Source: Thermoflexales bacterium
Lineage (GTDB): Bacteria; Chloroflexota; Anaerolineae; J036; Brachytrichaceae
Assembly (NCBI GenBank): GCA_025057935.1
Contig: JANWUW010000077.1
Location: 1-63,702, forward strand
DNA: 63,702 nucleotides
Direction: 5' to 3'
Shown here piece after piece: positions 51,826 through 60,621 of the stretch. The translations under genes were made by a program, and so were the position numbers. Under the pieces are notes generated by a model. It did no database searches. It saw nothing but the letters and a program-made list of their open reading frames with translations, and was not told the origin of the DNA. The number at the start of each line of letters is the position of its first letter. The first letter of the stretch is position 1.

Positions 51826-52247
51826 GAGCACGGATGCTCCGAATCATGCTCCTCGGCTTCGCGTTCTGGAACAGCCTGCGCGCTTGGGAAGCAGCCCGCC
51901 TCCTGCAAGAAACGGAGCTGCCGCGTGCTCCACTAATCTATGCTCTCGTCTCCAGCCCTGTTTGGGCAATCGCGTTTCTCGGTTGCGCACTTGTTCTATG
52001 CCGCAATCAGTGGTGGGCTGCCCGTGTTACCATCGTGGCTATCCTCGTGCATCAGGCTCTTGCGCTCGCAGAGCAACTTTTTTGGGCGCACGCACCAGAG
52101 GCACAGACGCGGCTGGGCTTCGCTGCACTGGTGAGCGCCTCGCTCGTGTTTGTTGCGCTTTGGCTCGTCAAGCCACTGCTGCGCTCAACCGCTTCACCCA
52201 TTACCCTTGCAAAAAGACAATCCGACCATGACCCCAGACACGCTTGA
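51822..52247 (+). CDS. Hypothetical four-helix membrane protein
   Basis: A 141-residue protein with four hydrophobic segments (about 5-25, 36-60, 66-88, 97-117) and a basic tail. No family is recognised. The ATG overlaps the stop of the FAD oxidoreductase (ATGA), and its last 20 bases overlap the start of the carboxylase gene, so it is embedded in the operon 49.6-54.5 kb. Confidence 0.62.
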   Translation: MRARMLRIMLLGFAFWNSLRAWEAARLLQETELPRAPLIYALVSSPVWAIAFLGCALVLCRNQWWAARVTIVAILVHQALALAEQLFWAHAPEAQTRLGFAALVSASLVFVALWLVKPLLRSTASPITLAKRQSDHDPRHA

Positions 52248-53787
52248 CCCTCGCATTGCCAAACTGCGTGAGATGCGCGAACGCAGCCGCCAAGGCGGCG
52301 GTGAAGAGCGTGTGCAACAGCAACGCGCGCGCGGCAAACTCACCGCCCGCGAGCGCCTCGAGCTGTTGCTCGACCCCGGCTCGTTCCGCGAGATCGACGC
52401 TTTCGTGACCAACCGAACCACTGGCATCGGCATGAGCAATCATCGTTACCTCACCGATGGCGTGGTGACCGGCTGGGGCACGATCGACGGGCGGCTGGTC
52501 TACGTGTACTCGCAGGACTTCACCATCCTTGGCGGCAGCCTTGGCGCTGCGCACGCCAGCAAGATCGTCAAGATCCAAGACATGGCGCTAAAGAACGGCG
52601 CGCCGATCATTGGCATCAACGACAGCGGCGGCGCGCGCATCCAAGAGGGTCTAGCCTCGCTGGTGGGCTACAGCGAGATCTTCCTGCGCAACACGCTCTC
52701 CAGCGGCGTCATCCCCCAGATCAGCGCCATCATGGGACCCTGCGCTGGCGGCGCGGTGTACTCTCCAGCGCTCACCGACTTCATCTTCATGGTGAAGAAC
52801 AACAGCTACATGTTCCTCACCGGTCCAGACGTCGTGAAAGCCGTGACGCATGAGGACGTGACCTTCGAGCAGCTTGGCGGCGCGATGGTGCATAACACCA
52901 TCAGCGGCGTGGCGCACTTCGCTGCTGAGAGCGAGGGCGATTGCCTCTTCCTCATCCGCAGATTGCTCAGCTACTTGCCGAGCAACAACATGGAAGACCC
53001 GCCGCGTGTGAAGAACAGCGACGACCCGCTGCGCACTGACGAGGAGCTGGATCGCATCGTGCCCGACAATCCCAACAAGCCCTACGACATGAAGGAGGTG
53101 ATCACCCGCATCGTGGACATGGGCACGTTTTTCGAGGTACAAGAACACTACGCGACCAACATCATCGTCGGCTTCGCGCGGCTCGGCGGGCAAACCGTGG
53201 GCATCGTGGCGAACCAACCAGCAGTGCTCGCTGGCGTGCTGGACATCAAAGCGAGCGAGAAGGCAGCGCGCTTTGTGCGCTTCTGTGACGCCTTCAACAT
53301 CCCCATCGTCACTTTCGAGGATGTGCCTGGCTTCTTGCCCGGCGTGGCGCAGGAGCACGGCGGCATCATTCGCAGCGGAGCCAAGCTGCTCTACGCCTAC
53401 TGCGAAGCCACCGTGCCCAAGATCACTGTGATCACCCGCAAAGCGTATGGCGGCGCCTACTGCGTGCTCAACCCGCGCGCCACGCGCGGCGACCTTGTCC
53501 TCGCTTGGCCCAGCGCTGAGTTGGCAGTGATGGGCGCCGAAGGTGCCGTGAGCATCATCTATCGCCGCGAGATCGCCGCCGCCGAAGACCCCGTCGCCAA
53601 AAAGGCTGAGCTAGTGCGCCAGTACGAAGAGGAGGTCACTAACCCATGGGTGGCTGCGCAATACGGCTTCATTGACGACATCATCGAGCCTCATGAGACC
53701 CGCCCGCGCCTGATCAACGCCTTGCAGATGTTGCGCAACAAGCGCGATAGCAACCCGCCGCGCAAACACGGCAACATCCCGCTATGA
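52228..53787 (+). CDS. Acyl-CoA carboxylase carboxyltransferase beta subunit (PccB-like)
   Basis: A 519-residue carboxyltransferase that moves CO2 from biotin to propionyl- or another acyl-CoA. Family segments are [55 protein letters not shown] and the C-terminal [17 protein letters not shown] with HGNIPL at the very end. No biotin carboxylase or biotin carrier gene is adjacent. Homologues also serve as the alpha subunit of methylmalonyl-CoA decarboxylase, but no decarboxylase membrane subunit is seen. ATG 52228 chosen by family alignment. Confidence 0.94.
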   Translation: MTPDTLDPRIAKLREMRERSRQGGGEERVQQQRARGKLTARERLELLLDPGSFREIDAFVTNRTTGIGMSNHRYLTDGVVTGWGTIDGRLVYVYSQDFTILGGSLGAAHASKIVKIQDMALKNGAPIIGINDSGGARIQEGLASLVGYSEIFLRNTLSSGVIPQISAIMGPCAGGAVYSPALTDFIFMVKNNSYMFLTGPDVVKAVTHEDVTFEQLGGAMVHNTISGVAHFAAESEGDCLFLIRRLLSYLPSNNMEDPPRVKNSDDPLRTDEELDRIVPDNPNKPYDMKEVITRIVDMGTFFEVQEHYATNIIVGFARLGGQTVGIVANQPAVLAGVLDIKASEKAARFVRFCDAFNIPIVTFEDVPGFLPGVAQEHGGIIRSGAKLLYAYCEATVPKITVITRKAYGGAYCVLNPRATRGDLVLAWPSAELAVMGAEGAVSIIYRREIAAAEDPVAKKAELVRQYEEEVTNPWVAAQYGFIDDIIEPHETRPRLINALQMLRNKRDSNPPRKHGNIPL

Positions 53788-54476
53788 GCGAGCCGCCTTG
53801 GTCACTGGATGGCTTTGGGTACATCTGGCTATATCGCTTTCCACGCAAGTTCGTGCTTGAACAGGCTGAGCTGGAGGCGTGGCAGCAGCAGGCGCTGCTC
53901 GATACCTTCGGCATGATGATGTGGGTGCGCTATGAGCGCAGCAACGTTGGAGCTTACGACGAGTGGCTGTTAGTGCCGGGGCGTTTCTTGCTCAATGATC
54001 AGCGCCTGTTTTCCATCAGCACCATCTACGTTAGCACTGAAGCGAGCGCGACGTGGGGTCGCGCCAATTGGGGCATCCCAAAACGAAACGCATGCTTCGA
54101 GCATCATCAAAGCGCGCAAGGTCGCGCATGCTTGCGCGTGAGCGTAGGCGACCAGCTCGCTTTGCTCGCGTGCGTGCAGCCGTGGGGCATTCGCTTTCCG
54201 CTGAGCAGCGCCATGCTCCCGCTGAGCATCGGCCAACGCCAAGGGGAGGACTTGCTGATCACGCAGCCTTACGCGCGCGGCTGGGCGCGATTATGCCGCG
54301 TGCATGAGATGGTTGTGGCGCGCAATCACTTCCCCGACGTCACGCAAACGCGCCCGCTGCTCGTGCTCGCTGTGACTTCATTTCGGATGGTCTTTCCGCC
54401 GCCGCTGCGCGTGGCGGGTTACTTCTCGGCGACATCGCGCTTCGCCTCGTCGCTCCCCCGAGCAGGCGCAGCATAA
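53784..54476 (+). CDS. Acetoacetate-decarboxylase-like fold protein
   Basis: A 230-residue protein resembling the ADC-like superfamily: [11 protein letters not shown], then [24 protein letters not shown] corresponds to the conserved core strands. The catalytic Lys context of true acetoacetate decarboxylase is not evident, so a different activity is likely. It overlaps the end of the carboxylase gene by 4 nt (ATGA), which suggests work on the same acyl-CoA or keto-acid pathway. It ends 3 nt short of the convergent hpt gene. Confidence 0.65.
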   Translation: MSEPPWSLDGFGYIWLYRFPRKFVLEQAELEAWQQQALLDTFGMMMWVRYERSNVGAYDEWLLVPGRFLLNDQRLFSISTIYVSTEASATWGRANWGIPKRNACFEHHQSAQGRACLRVSVGDQLALLACVQPWGIRFPLSSAMLPLSIGQRQGEDLLITQPYARGWARLCRVHEMVVARNHFPDVTQTRPLLVLAVTSFRMVFPPPLRVAGYFSATSRFASSLPRAGAA

Positions 54477-54479
54477 GCG

Positions 54480-55049
54480 TCACTGATAGGCTTTCTTCAC
54501 CACGCCGATGAACGGCAAATTGCGGAAGTACTCGTCGAGGTCCAGCCCATAGCCGAAGACAAACTCATCGGGGATCTCGAAGCCGCGGTAAGCGATCGGC
54601 ACATAGACTTCGCGGCGCGCGGGTTTGTCCAGCAGTGTGCACACTCGCAAGCTGGCTGGCTCGCGCGCCTGCAAGAAGCGCAACACACTGTCGAGCGTGT
54701 GCCCACTGTCCACGATGTCCTCGATGATGAGCACGTGACGCCCGCGCACATCGGTGTTGAGGTCGAGCGTAATGCGCGGATTGCCGCGCGTCACGCGCGC
54801 GCCAACGCCATACGAGGAAACCGCCATGAAGTCAAGGTGATGTGGGATGGTCAACTGGCGCGAGAGATCGCTCAGGAACATCACGCCGCCCCGCAAGATG
54901 CATACCAGCAGCGGCGTTTTGCCAGCGTAGTCCGCGCTGATCTGGGCACCAAGCTCCGCCACGCGCGCTTGCAGCGTGTGGGCGTCAATCAACACGCGGT
55001 CGAGCACGGCTTCGTAGCCTTGTTGGGCAACTTCATCGCTCAAGGGCAT
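54480..55049 (-). CDS. hpt: Hypoxanthine phosphoribosyltransferase (copy 1)
   Basis: A 189-residue type I PRTase salvaging hypoxanthine (and perhaps guanine) with PRPP. The PRPP-binding loop is VLIIEDIVDSGHTLDSV (about 99-115), with GVMFLSDLSRQL, DFMAVSSYG and the C-terminal FVFGYGLDLDEYFRNLPFIGV. It is the last of three genes tdk-hpt-hpt and is 24 nt downstream of its paralogue, with which it shares many short motifs. Confidence 0.95.
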   Translation of the reverse strand: MPLSDEVAQQGYEAVLDRVLIDAHTLQARVAELGAQISADYAGKTPLLVCILRGGVMFLSDLSRQLTIPHHLDFMAVSSYGVGARVTRGNPRITLDLNTDVRGRHVLIIEDIVDSGHTLDSVLRFLQAREPASLRVCTLLDKPARREVYVPIAYRGFEIPDEFVFGYGLDLDEYFRNLPFIGVVKKAYQ

Positions 55050-55073
55050 GGCGATCCTCCCGTTTCACGAGGC

Positions 55074-55637
55074 CTACAGGGCAGCCACATACGGCAAGTT
55101 GCGATAGCGCTCATCAGCGTCAATGCCGTAGCCGCACACAAACAAGTCGGGGATCTCGAAGCCGAGGTAGTCTATCGGCACATCCACCTCGCGGCGCGAG
55201 GGTTTGCTCAGCAAGGCACATACCTTTAGGCTGGCTGGCTCGCGCGTGCGCAGCAGTTGCAGCAAGTGGTCGAAGGTGTATCCGCTGTCCACAATGTCCT
55301 CCACCAGCAGCACGTGCTTGCCGAGGATGTCCTCACGCAAGTCGAGCAAGATGCGCGGCGATCGGTTAGAGCTGCGCGCGCCTGGCGCGTATGACGTGAC
55401 GCCCATGAAGTCCAACGTACAGGGAACGGTGAGGTGCCGGATCAGGTCGGCGAGGAAGACGAAGCCGCCGCGCAAGATGCCCACCAGCAGCACTTCCTTA
55501 TCAGCGTAGTCAGCGTTGATTTGCGCCGCGATCTCGCGCACGCGCTTGGCGAGCGTCGCCTCATCAATCAGCAAGCGCAACCCATTCGGCAATCGCTCAG
55601 CAGAGGGTGTTACGAAAGGAGCAGGTGATGCAGTCAT
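55074..55637 (-). CDS. hpt: Hypoxanthine phosphoribosyltransferase (copy 2)
   Basis: A 187-residue paralogue of the downstream hpt. Motifs are GGFVFLADLIRHL, DFMGVTSYAPG, VLLVEDIVDSGYTFDHLL and FVCGYGIDADERYRNLPYV. It has an extra ~20-residue N-terminus (MTASPAPFVTPSAER). The longer frame up to 55862 lies inside tdk and is not used; ATG 55637 begins 2 nt after the tdk stop. Divergence between the copies suggests different base preference, for example xanthine or guanine versus hypoxanthine; not proven. Confidence 0.93.
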   Translation of the reverse strand: MTASPAPFVTPSAERLPNGLRLLIDEATLAKRVREIAAQINADYADKEVLLVGILRGGFVFLADLIRHLTVPCTLDFMGVTSYAPGARSSNRSPRILLDLREDILGKHVLLVEDIVDSGYTFDHLLQLLRTREPASLKVCALLSKPSRREVDVPIDYLGFEIPDLFVCGYGIDADERYRNLPYVAAL

Positions 55638-55639
55638 CG

Positions 55640-56275
55640 TCACGCGTGGGCATTGGTGGGCGCGCGCTGGACGCGCTTTGGCTTGCCTGGCACTTCGTGA
55701 TGACGGCGCGCACGTGGCTCGTAGCTCTCGCTCGCGCCGACGAGGATGATGGGATCGTCGTAATGGGCAGGCTGACCATTGATGATGCGCTGCGTGCGCG
55801 TGGCAGGCTTGCCGCTCACCACGCAGATCGCAGTGAGCTTGTCCACGCGGTCGGCAATGCACAGCAAAGTGGGCATTGGTCCAAACGGTTCGCCCCGAAA
55901 GTCGAGGTCCAGCCCCGCGCAGATCACACGCCGCCCTTCGTCAGCAAGCGCGTTCACCACGTGGGGCAGCTCGCTGTCAAAGAACTGCGCCTCGTCAATG
56001 GCAACCACTTCCGTGTCTGGCTCCACGCGCTCGAACAACTCGCGGGCTGAAGCCACTGGCACGGCTTCGATCCCCAAGCCGTTGTGCGACTTCACCTCGT
56101 CAAGGGCGTAGCGCGTGTCGATGTTGGGCTTAAACACTTGCACCTTCTGGCGCGCGATGATCGCGCGGCGCACGCGGCGGATAAGCTCCTCGGTTTTTCC
56201 GCTGAACATGCAACCGCAGATGACCTCAACGCTGCCGTCTTGCGTCGAAAATGAATCCAAGCGACGATGCTCCAT
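55640..56275 (-). CDS. tdk: Thymidine kinase lacking most zinc-binding cysteines
   Basis: A 211-residue type II thymidine kinase phosphorylating thymidine with ATP. P-loop is [11 protein letters not shown] (about 21-31), DEAQFF the catalytic Glu region and [14 protein letters not shown] the lasso entry. The zinc ribbon is degraded: the first CxxC reads CVVS and the second pair in [12 protein letters not shown] has no Cys. The tail is basic. GGGAGAAG precedes the ATG and TACAAT lies about 60 nt upstream. It leads the tdk-hpt-hpt operon. Confidence 0.93.
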   Translation of the reverse strand: MEHRRLDSFSTQDGSVEVICGCMFSGKTEELIRRVRRAIIARQKVQVFKPNIDTRYALDEVKSHNGLGIEAVPVASARELFERVEPDTEVVAIDEAQFFDSELPHVVNALADEGRRVICAGLDLDFRGEPFGPMPTLLCIADRVDKLTAICVVSGKPATRTQRIINGQPAHYDDPIILVGASESYEPRARRHHEVPGKPKRVQRAPTNAHA

Positions 56276-56336
56276 GCGCTTCTCCCGCCTCTAAAGAAGG
56301 ATTTAGGACGGCTGCGCTAGGCGCAGCGCGCCAAGG

Positions 56337-56342
56337 ATTGTA
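56337..56342 (-). promoter_or_regulatory. Predicted -10 box (TACAAT) of tdk-hpt-hpt
   Basis: TACAAT on the minus strand lies between the der stop and tdk. It is followed by a small hairpin (GCTGCGC/GCGCAGC, 56311-56327) in the presumed 5' leader and a normal ribosome site. Confidence 0.45.
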
Positions 56343-56354
56343 GCTGGTGAGCAC

Positions 56355-57833
56355 TCAGCGCGGCTTCGCGTTCTCCTCGCGCCCGCGGAAGATCATGCGG
56401 ATGGGGGTGCCGAGGAAGGTGTATTCCTCGCGGATGCGGTTCTCCAAGAAGCGTCGATACGTGAAGTGCGCTAGGTCGGGGTCGTTGACATGAAACACGA
56501 ATGTGGGCGGGTTCACGCCGACTTGGGAAGCCATGAAGATTTTCAAGCGCTGCCCGCTCTGTGAGGGCACATGGCGTTGCAGCGCGTCGCGCACGAGATC
56601 CATCAACCTGCTCGTGGCGATGCGCATGTGGCGTGCTTCGTACACGCGCAGCGCTGTGGGCAGGATTTGCTCGGTACGGAAGCCGGTCTTGGCGCTGATG
56701 AACAACACAGGCGCATACGCCATGAAGTTGAAGCGCTCCTGTACTGCTTTGAGAAAGGTTTGCATCTTTGGCGTGAGCCACCCGAAGCCGGGCACAAGCC
56801 GAGCCGTGCGCTGCACGCGCTCCTCGCTCTCAATGCGATCCCACTTGTTCACCAGCACCAGCGCGCCTTTGTACTCGTCGAGCACGTAGCCAGCGATGTG
56901 CTCATCCTGCGCGACGATGCCTTCCGTCGCGTCTAGCAGCAGCAGCGCCACGTCTGCGCGTTGGATCGCCTTGAACGCGCGCAGCACGCTCCACTGCTCA
57001 GCGCCTGGTGCGATGTGCCCGCGCCGGCGAATGCCGGCTGTGTCAATCAATGTGATGGCGACGGGCGGCGCGTCGGGCGACTCGGCAAACGTGATGCGCG
57101 TATCTACAGGGTCACGCGTGGTGCCAGGGATGTCGCTCACGATGACGCGCTCTTCGCCGATCAAGCGGTTGAACAACGAGGACTTGCCAACGTTTGGGCG
57201 CCCGACTAGCGTCACGCGCACGCTTTCGCCCTCATCGGGCACTTCCTCAGCGGGTGCGCTGGCACGCTCGCCGATCGCGCTCACGATGGCGTCGAGCAAA
57301 TCGCCAGTGCCAATGCCGTGCAAGGCGCTGACAGGATACACCTCGCCGAAGCCAAGGCGGTAAAACTCGTGGCTCGCAAGCCGCACAGGATAGGCTTCCG
57401 CCTTGTTCGCCGCCACCACCACCGGCGGCACAGTTTTTCCTGCAGCTTGCCGCTGACCGATCAATTGGCGCAGGATATCCGCCACCGCCTCATCAGCGCC
57501 GATCAACCCAGCTTGTGCATCGACCACGAACACCACTACATCTGCTTCGGCAATGGCTGCCTCAGCCTGTGCGCGAATCTCGTGCACGAACGCAGCGGAT
57601 GTCTCTGCAAGAGGAGCGCGTTCGCCGCTACGCAGCGGCTCTAGCGGCTCAATGCCCCCCGTGTCCACCAGCGTAAACGCGACCCCGTTCCACTCGCAGG
57701 GCGCATGAATGCGGTCACGGGTGGTGCCCGGCCGATCGTCCACAACCGAAAGGCGCTGACCGATCAGACGATTGAACAGCGTGCTCTTGCCGACGTTCGG
57801 TCGCCCGACCAGCGCCACGAGGGGCTTGCTCAT
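56355..57833 (-). CDS. der: Ribosome-associated double GTPase Der (EngA)
   Basis: A 492-residue GTPase of 50S assembly with two G domains: GRPNVGKST near residue 10 and again near 214, with DTGG/DTAG, NKAE and NKWD motifs, then a C-terminal KH-like domain (about 385-470, including FVFHVNDPDLAHFTYRRFLENRIRE). Slightly longer than usual because of an insert around residue 70. Its ATG overlaps the stop of the SCP2-like gene by 4 nt, so they are coupled. Confidence 0.97.
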   Translation of the reverse strand: MSKPLVALVGRPNVGKSTLFNRLIGQRLSVVDDRPGTTRDRIHAPCEWNGVAFTLVDTGGIEPLEPLRSGERAPLAETSAAFVHEIRAQAEAAIAEADVVVFVVDAQAGLIGADEAVADILRQLIGQRQAAGKTVPPVVVAANKAEAYPVRLASHEFYRLGFGEVYPVSALHGIGTGDLLDAIVSAIGERASAPAEEVPDEGESVRVTLVGRPNVGKSSLFNRLIGEERVIVSDIPGTTRDPVDTRITFAESPDAPPVAITLIDTAGIRRRGHIAPGAEQWSVLRAFKAIQRADVALLLLDATEGIVAQDEHIAGYVLDEYKGALVLVNKWDRIESEERVQRTARLVPGFGWLTPKMQTFLKAVQERFNFMAYAPVLFISAKTGFRTEQILPTALRVYEARHMRIATSRLMDLVRDALQRHVPSQSGQRLKIFMASQVGVNPPTFVFHVNDPDLAHFTYRRFLENRIREEYTFLGTPIRMIFRGREENAKPR

Positions 57834-58252
57834 GAGGCTAGGTCAAACGTGGTAGGCACGCTTGCGGCGCACTGCACTAGCGCTTGTGCTGCGCGCACGT
57901 TGCGCATGATCTTCGCTAGGTTGCCCTGCAGCTTCAGCGTGCCGCTCACCAACGCGCGGATGGGATCCACCTCGCCTTGGATCACGCGCCGCCAATTGCG
58001 CAGCGGCGCCCAAATGCGGAACTCGGGCGTGCGCACTGACTCATCGCTGGCTAAGAAAGCCTCACGACATTCGCCATGCCACAAGTCCACGTACATCAGC
58101 ACGCGCTGCGGTTGTTCTGCGTCTGGCTCCACGATGAACCAAAAGTCACCCTCCCACTGCCGCGCAGCTTCGCGGTATGCCTGACTTGTGTTGATCGCCT
58201 CTTTGAACGCCGCCACCCATTCTGGCGTGGCGAAGGGGATGGGCACGCTCAT
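57830..58252 (-). CDS. SCP2-like sterol/lipid-carrier fold protein
   Basis: A 140-residue protein with SCP2-domain features: EWVAAFKEAINTSQAYREAA at the start, GDFWFIVEP, then SGTLKLQGNLAKIMRNV near the C-terminus, where SCP2 domains line a hydrophobic tunnel. Stand-alone SCP2 proteins bind acyl or isoprenoid lipids; ligand unknown. The ATG follows a TATACT box by 9 nt. It is coupled to der. Confidence 0.75.
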   Translation of the reverse strand: MSVPIPFATPEWVAAFKEAINTSQAYREAARQWEGDFWFIVEPDAEQPQRVLMYVDLWHGECREAFLASDESVRTPEFRIWAPLRNWRRVIQGEVDPIRALVSGTLKLQGNLAKIMRNVRAAQALVQCAASVPTTFDLAS

Positions 58253-58261
58253 GGGATGGGC

Positions 58262-58267
58262 AGTATA
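58262..58267 (-). promoter_or_regulatory. Predicted -10 box (TATACT), leaderless start of the SCP2-der operon
   Basis: TATACT on the minus strand ends 9 nt before the ATG at 58252; no Shine-Dalgarno sequence is present. It is only about 25 bases past the stop of the upstream glycosyltransferase. Confidence 0.62.
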
Positions 58268-58292
58268 GTGCGCGTCCGCGCCCGTGCTCAGC

Positions 58293-60575
58293 TTACGGCA
58301 CCATCTTCACATCGCCGATGTGTACGAGATCGTCTGGAGTGCCAGTGCGAAAGCGTGCGCCGCTCGGATCGTAAAAGCCTGTGACCAAGCGTAGCGCGCC
58401 GCGCACCTTGTTCGGCAAGTTGAGCACGAACAACTCGCGCACGCACTCGCCGGGTTGCCAAAGATCAGTGGGGTAATCGCCATTGAGTGGCTCGTGGTCA
58501 TCCTGCGCCACCACGTTGCCCTCTGCATCCAAAGCGTGCACAAACGCCGTGCCGCGCTTGCCGCTGGGATACACCATTTCGTAGGTTAGCCAGACGCGCA
58601 GCACACGCTCAGCATCGCGATCCACGCTCACGTCGCGCAGCCAGATACCTTCGAACGTCGCAAGCGGAGGCTGCCAGAAGATCGCCATCGGCGGCGACGT
58701 GCCGATGCGAAAACGTCCAAGGATCGGCGTGACCGCGCGCCCTTGGGGATCGTAAGCCGGCAAACTGCTTTGAGCACGCACTTGCAAGCCATCTGCGCCA
58801 CGGTCGAGCGTGATCACCGAGAGGTGCACACGCCCTTCGGCAGGAAGGCGCGCGCATGGTTTCTCAAGCAACACGTCGTAGACATCCTCGAAGGCTTCGC
58901 CGCCCTGCCAGTTGCTTGCTGGGTAGTTTCCACCGCTCGGATACGTTGTCAGAGTGCCCAGCACCTCTTGTTCACGCCCAAGCACGCTTACGGCAAAGGC
59001 GAGCGGCTCGTTCACAGGACGCAAGGGGCGCCAAACGACGCGCACGCGCGCATAGTGGCGCATCCCCTCACGATCGGGCAAGAACAATGTGTGCGCTTCG
59101 GTCTCTAGCACTTGCACCACATCGCCGAAGGTGAGCAATGGCGTCGCAGCGGCGCGCTGCACAAAACGCGGGGCATAGCGCGGCCACACCCACACAGCGG
59201 GCATTAGCAGCGCCCCGAGCGCGAGCAACCTGACGAACCCAACCGCAACGCGCCACGCATTCAACAGGCGCCACGGTTGACCGAGGCGCTGCGCGCGCCG
59301 ATTGATCATTTCTGCTGCGCCGACCAGCACTTGGCTCAAGCCAAAGCCAAGCAGCCCCACAAAGCCGCCCAGCGCTGGCATGAGGTAGCGCCCGGGCATC
59401 AGCCCTGGGTCTTGGAAGAACAACGCTCGATAGAGCGGCAGCACCATCACGCTTGCGCAAAGCAAGACGAGCAGCATCAACCGCACGCGCAACCCACGAT
59501 CTGCCCGCGCTGCACCCCACATGCAGCCAAGGACGCCCACCACGCTCATCACAGCGAGAAGGTCGTAGCTCCAATCAGGAAAGCCAACGTTCCCCCAACC
59601 AAACTTGCCCCAGAAGGTGCGAAAGGTGTTGGCGAAGAGCTGCGGAAGCCATGCGTCACGAATGGAAGTGGCGACCCCCTCGCCGATTACGCTGGTTGGC
59701 GCGAGGATGATCGGGTTGCTTGGGTTGCGGTCCACCAGCAGGCGCCCGTAGCGCAGCCAATTCGTGACAAACCATGGCGCGCTGGTCAACCCTGCAGCGC
59801 CCAACATCAGCGCAAGCCGCAGCGCGAGCGCACGCCAGTGCCACTGCTGCCACCAGCCGACCAAGAGCAAAGCAAGCGTGGCAAACCCTACCAGTGCGAA
59901 AGCGTTGTTCTTCGTTAGCAACCCCAAGCCCACGCCAACGCCCAACGCCAACGCCCAGCGCCTCTGCGCGGGCTGAATGGTGAGGCGCACGACCACACCT
60001 AAAACAAGCGCGCCCACGAGCGCCACCATGGCGTCATTGTTCACCATCGCGCCCATGAACAGCACCTGCGGGTTGAACGCTGCCAGAGCAGTGGCAAGCA
60101 GCGCAGCAACGCTTCCACTGCCGAACAATCCATTCGCCGCTGCACCAACCGACCACACTGTCGCAGCAGTCAACAGCGCCGAGACAACGCGCGTCGCATG
60201 CAGCGCAAGGAATGTCCCGCGCCAAGGGAACGCCTCACCCTGCTGGCGCAGCATCAACCGCACGCCGCGGCGGTTTGTGCCATCGAAGGCAAAGGGGTTG
60301 GGTTGTGGCTGAGCGTCGTCTTCCGGAGTCCAAGCCGTGAGCGCTGCAGCGAGCAAGTAGTAAAGCGGCGGCTGGTGAGACTGATCGAACAGGGCTTTCT
60401 CCGCTCCCAGCGCATTGGGCAGGGCGCGAGTGCGCAACACTTCGCGCACGTAGGCATAGTGTCCCGTTTCGTCGTGTGCTTCCCAAGGCGGCGTGAAGAA
60501 CCCGTACACGAGCGCCAGCCCAAAGTGAGCAAGGACTATCCAACGCTGCGCCCGCGTCAGCCCGAGGCGGAACAT
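58293..60575 (-). CDS. Large membrane glycosyltransferase, GT39/DUF2142-like
   Basis: A 760-residue membrane protein. About a dozen hydrophobic helices span residues 12-460; the extracytoplasmic loop after helix 1 has the GT-C-type acidic motif TPPWEAHDETGHYAYVREV, and DQSHQPPLYYLLAAAL follows. The last ~270 residues form a soluble beta-rich domain with repeated sequences of the type GNYPASNWQGGE and GDYPTDLWQPGE. Such proteins use polyprenyl-phosphate sugars to glycosylate envelope molecules. ATG 60575 is preferred over 60623 because TAGAAT ends 10 nt before it. Confidence 0.82.
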   Translation of the reverse strand: MFRLGLTRAQRWIVLAHFGLALVYGFFTPPWEAHDETGHYAYVREVLRTRALPNALGAEKALFDQSHQPPLYYLLAAALTAWTPEDDAQPQPNPFAFDGTNRRGVRLMLRQQGEAFPWRGTFLALHATRVVSALLTAATVWSVGAAANGLFGSGSVAALLATALAAFNPQVLFMGAMVNNDAMVALVGALVLGVVVRLTIQPAQRRWALALGVGVGLGLLTKNNAFALVGFATLALLLVGWWQQWHWRALALRLALMLGAAGLTSAPWFVTNWLRYGRLLVDRNPSNPIILAPTSVIGEGVATSIRDAWLPQLFANTFRTFWGKFGWGNVGFPDWSYDLLAVMSVVGVLGCMWGAARADRGLRVRLMLLVLLCASVMVLPLYRALFFQDPGLMPGRYLMPALGGFVGLLGFGLSQVLVGAAEMINRRAQRLGQPWRLLNAWRVAVGFVRLLALGALLMPAVWVWPRYAPRFVQRAAATPLLTFGDVVQVLETEAHTLFLPDREGMRHYARVRVVWRPLRPVNEPLAFAVSVLGREQEVLGTLTTYPSGGNYPASNWQGGEAFEDVYDVLLEKPCARLPAEGRVHLSVITLDRGADGLQVRAQSSLPAYDPQGRAVTPILGRFRIGTSPPMAIFWQPPLATFEGIWLRDVSVDRDAERVLRVWLTYEMVYPSGKRGTAFVHALDAEGNVVAQDDHEPLNGDYPTDLWQPGECVRELFVLNLPNKVRGALRLVTGFYDPSGARFRTGTPDDLVHIGDVKMVP

Positions 60576-60585
60576 CGCGCGAGCG

Positions 60586-60614
60586 ATTCTACGCCTGCCA
60601 CTTCGCGCGATACT
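60586..60614. promoter_or_regulatory. Divergent leaderless promoters
   Basis: Minus strand: TAGAAT (60586-60591) ends 10 nt before ATG 60575. Plus strand: GATACT (60609-60614) ends 7 nt before ATG 60622. The plus-strand box is the weaker match. Confidence 0.52.
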
Positions 60615-60621
60615 TTGCCCC

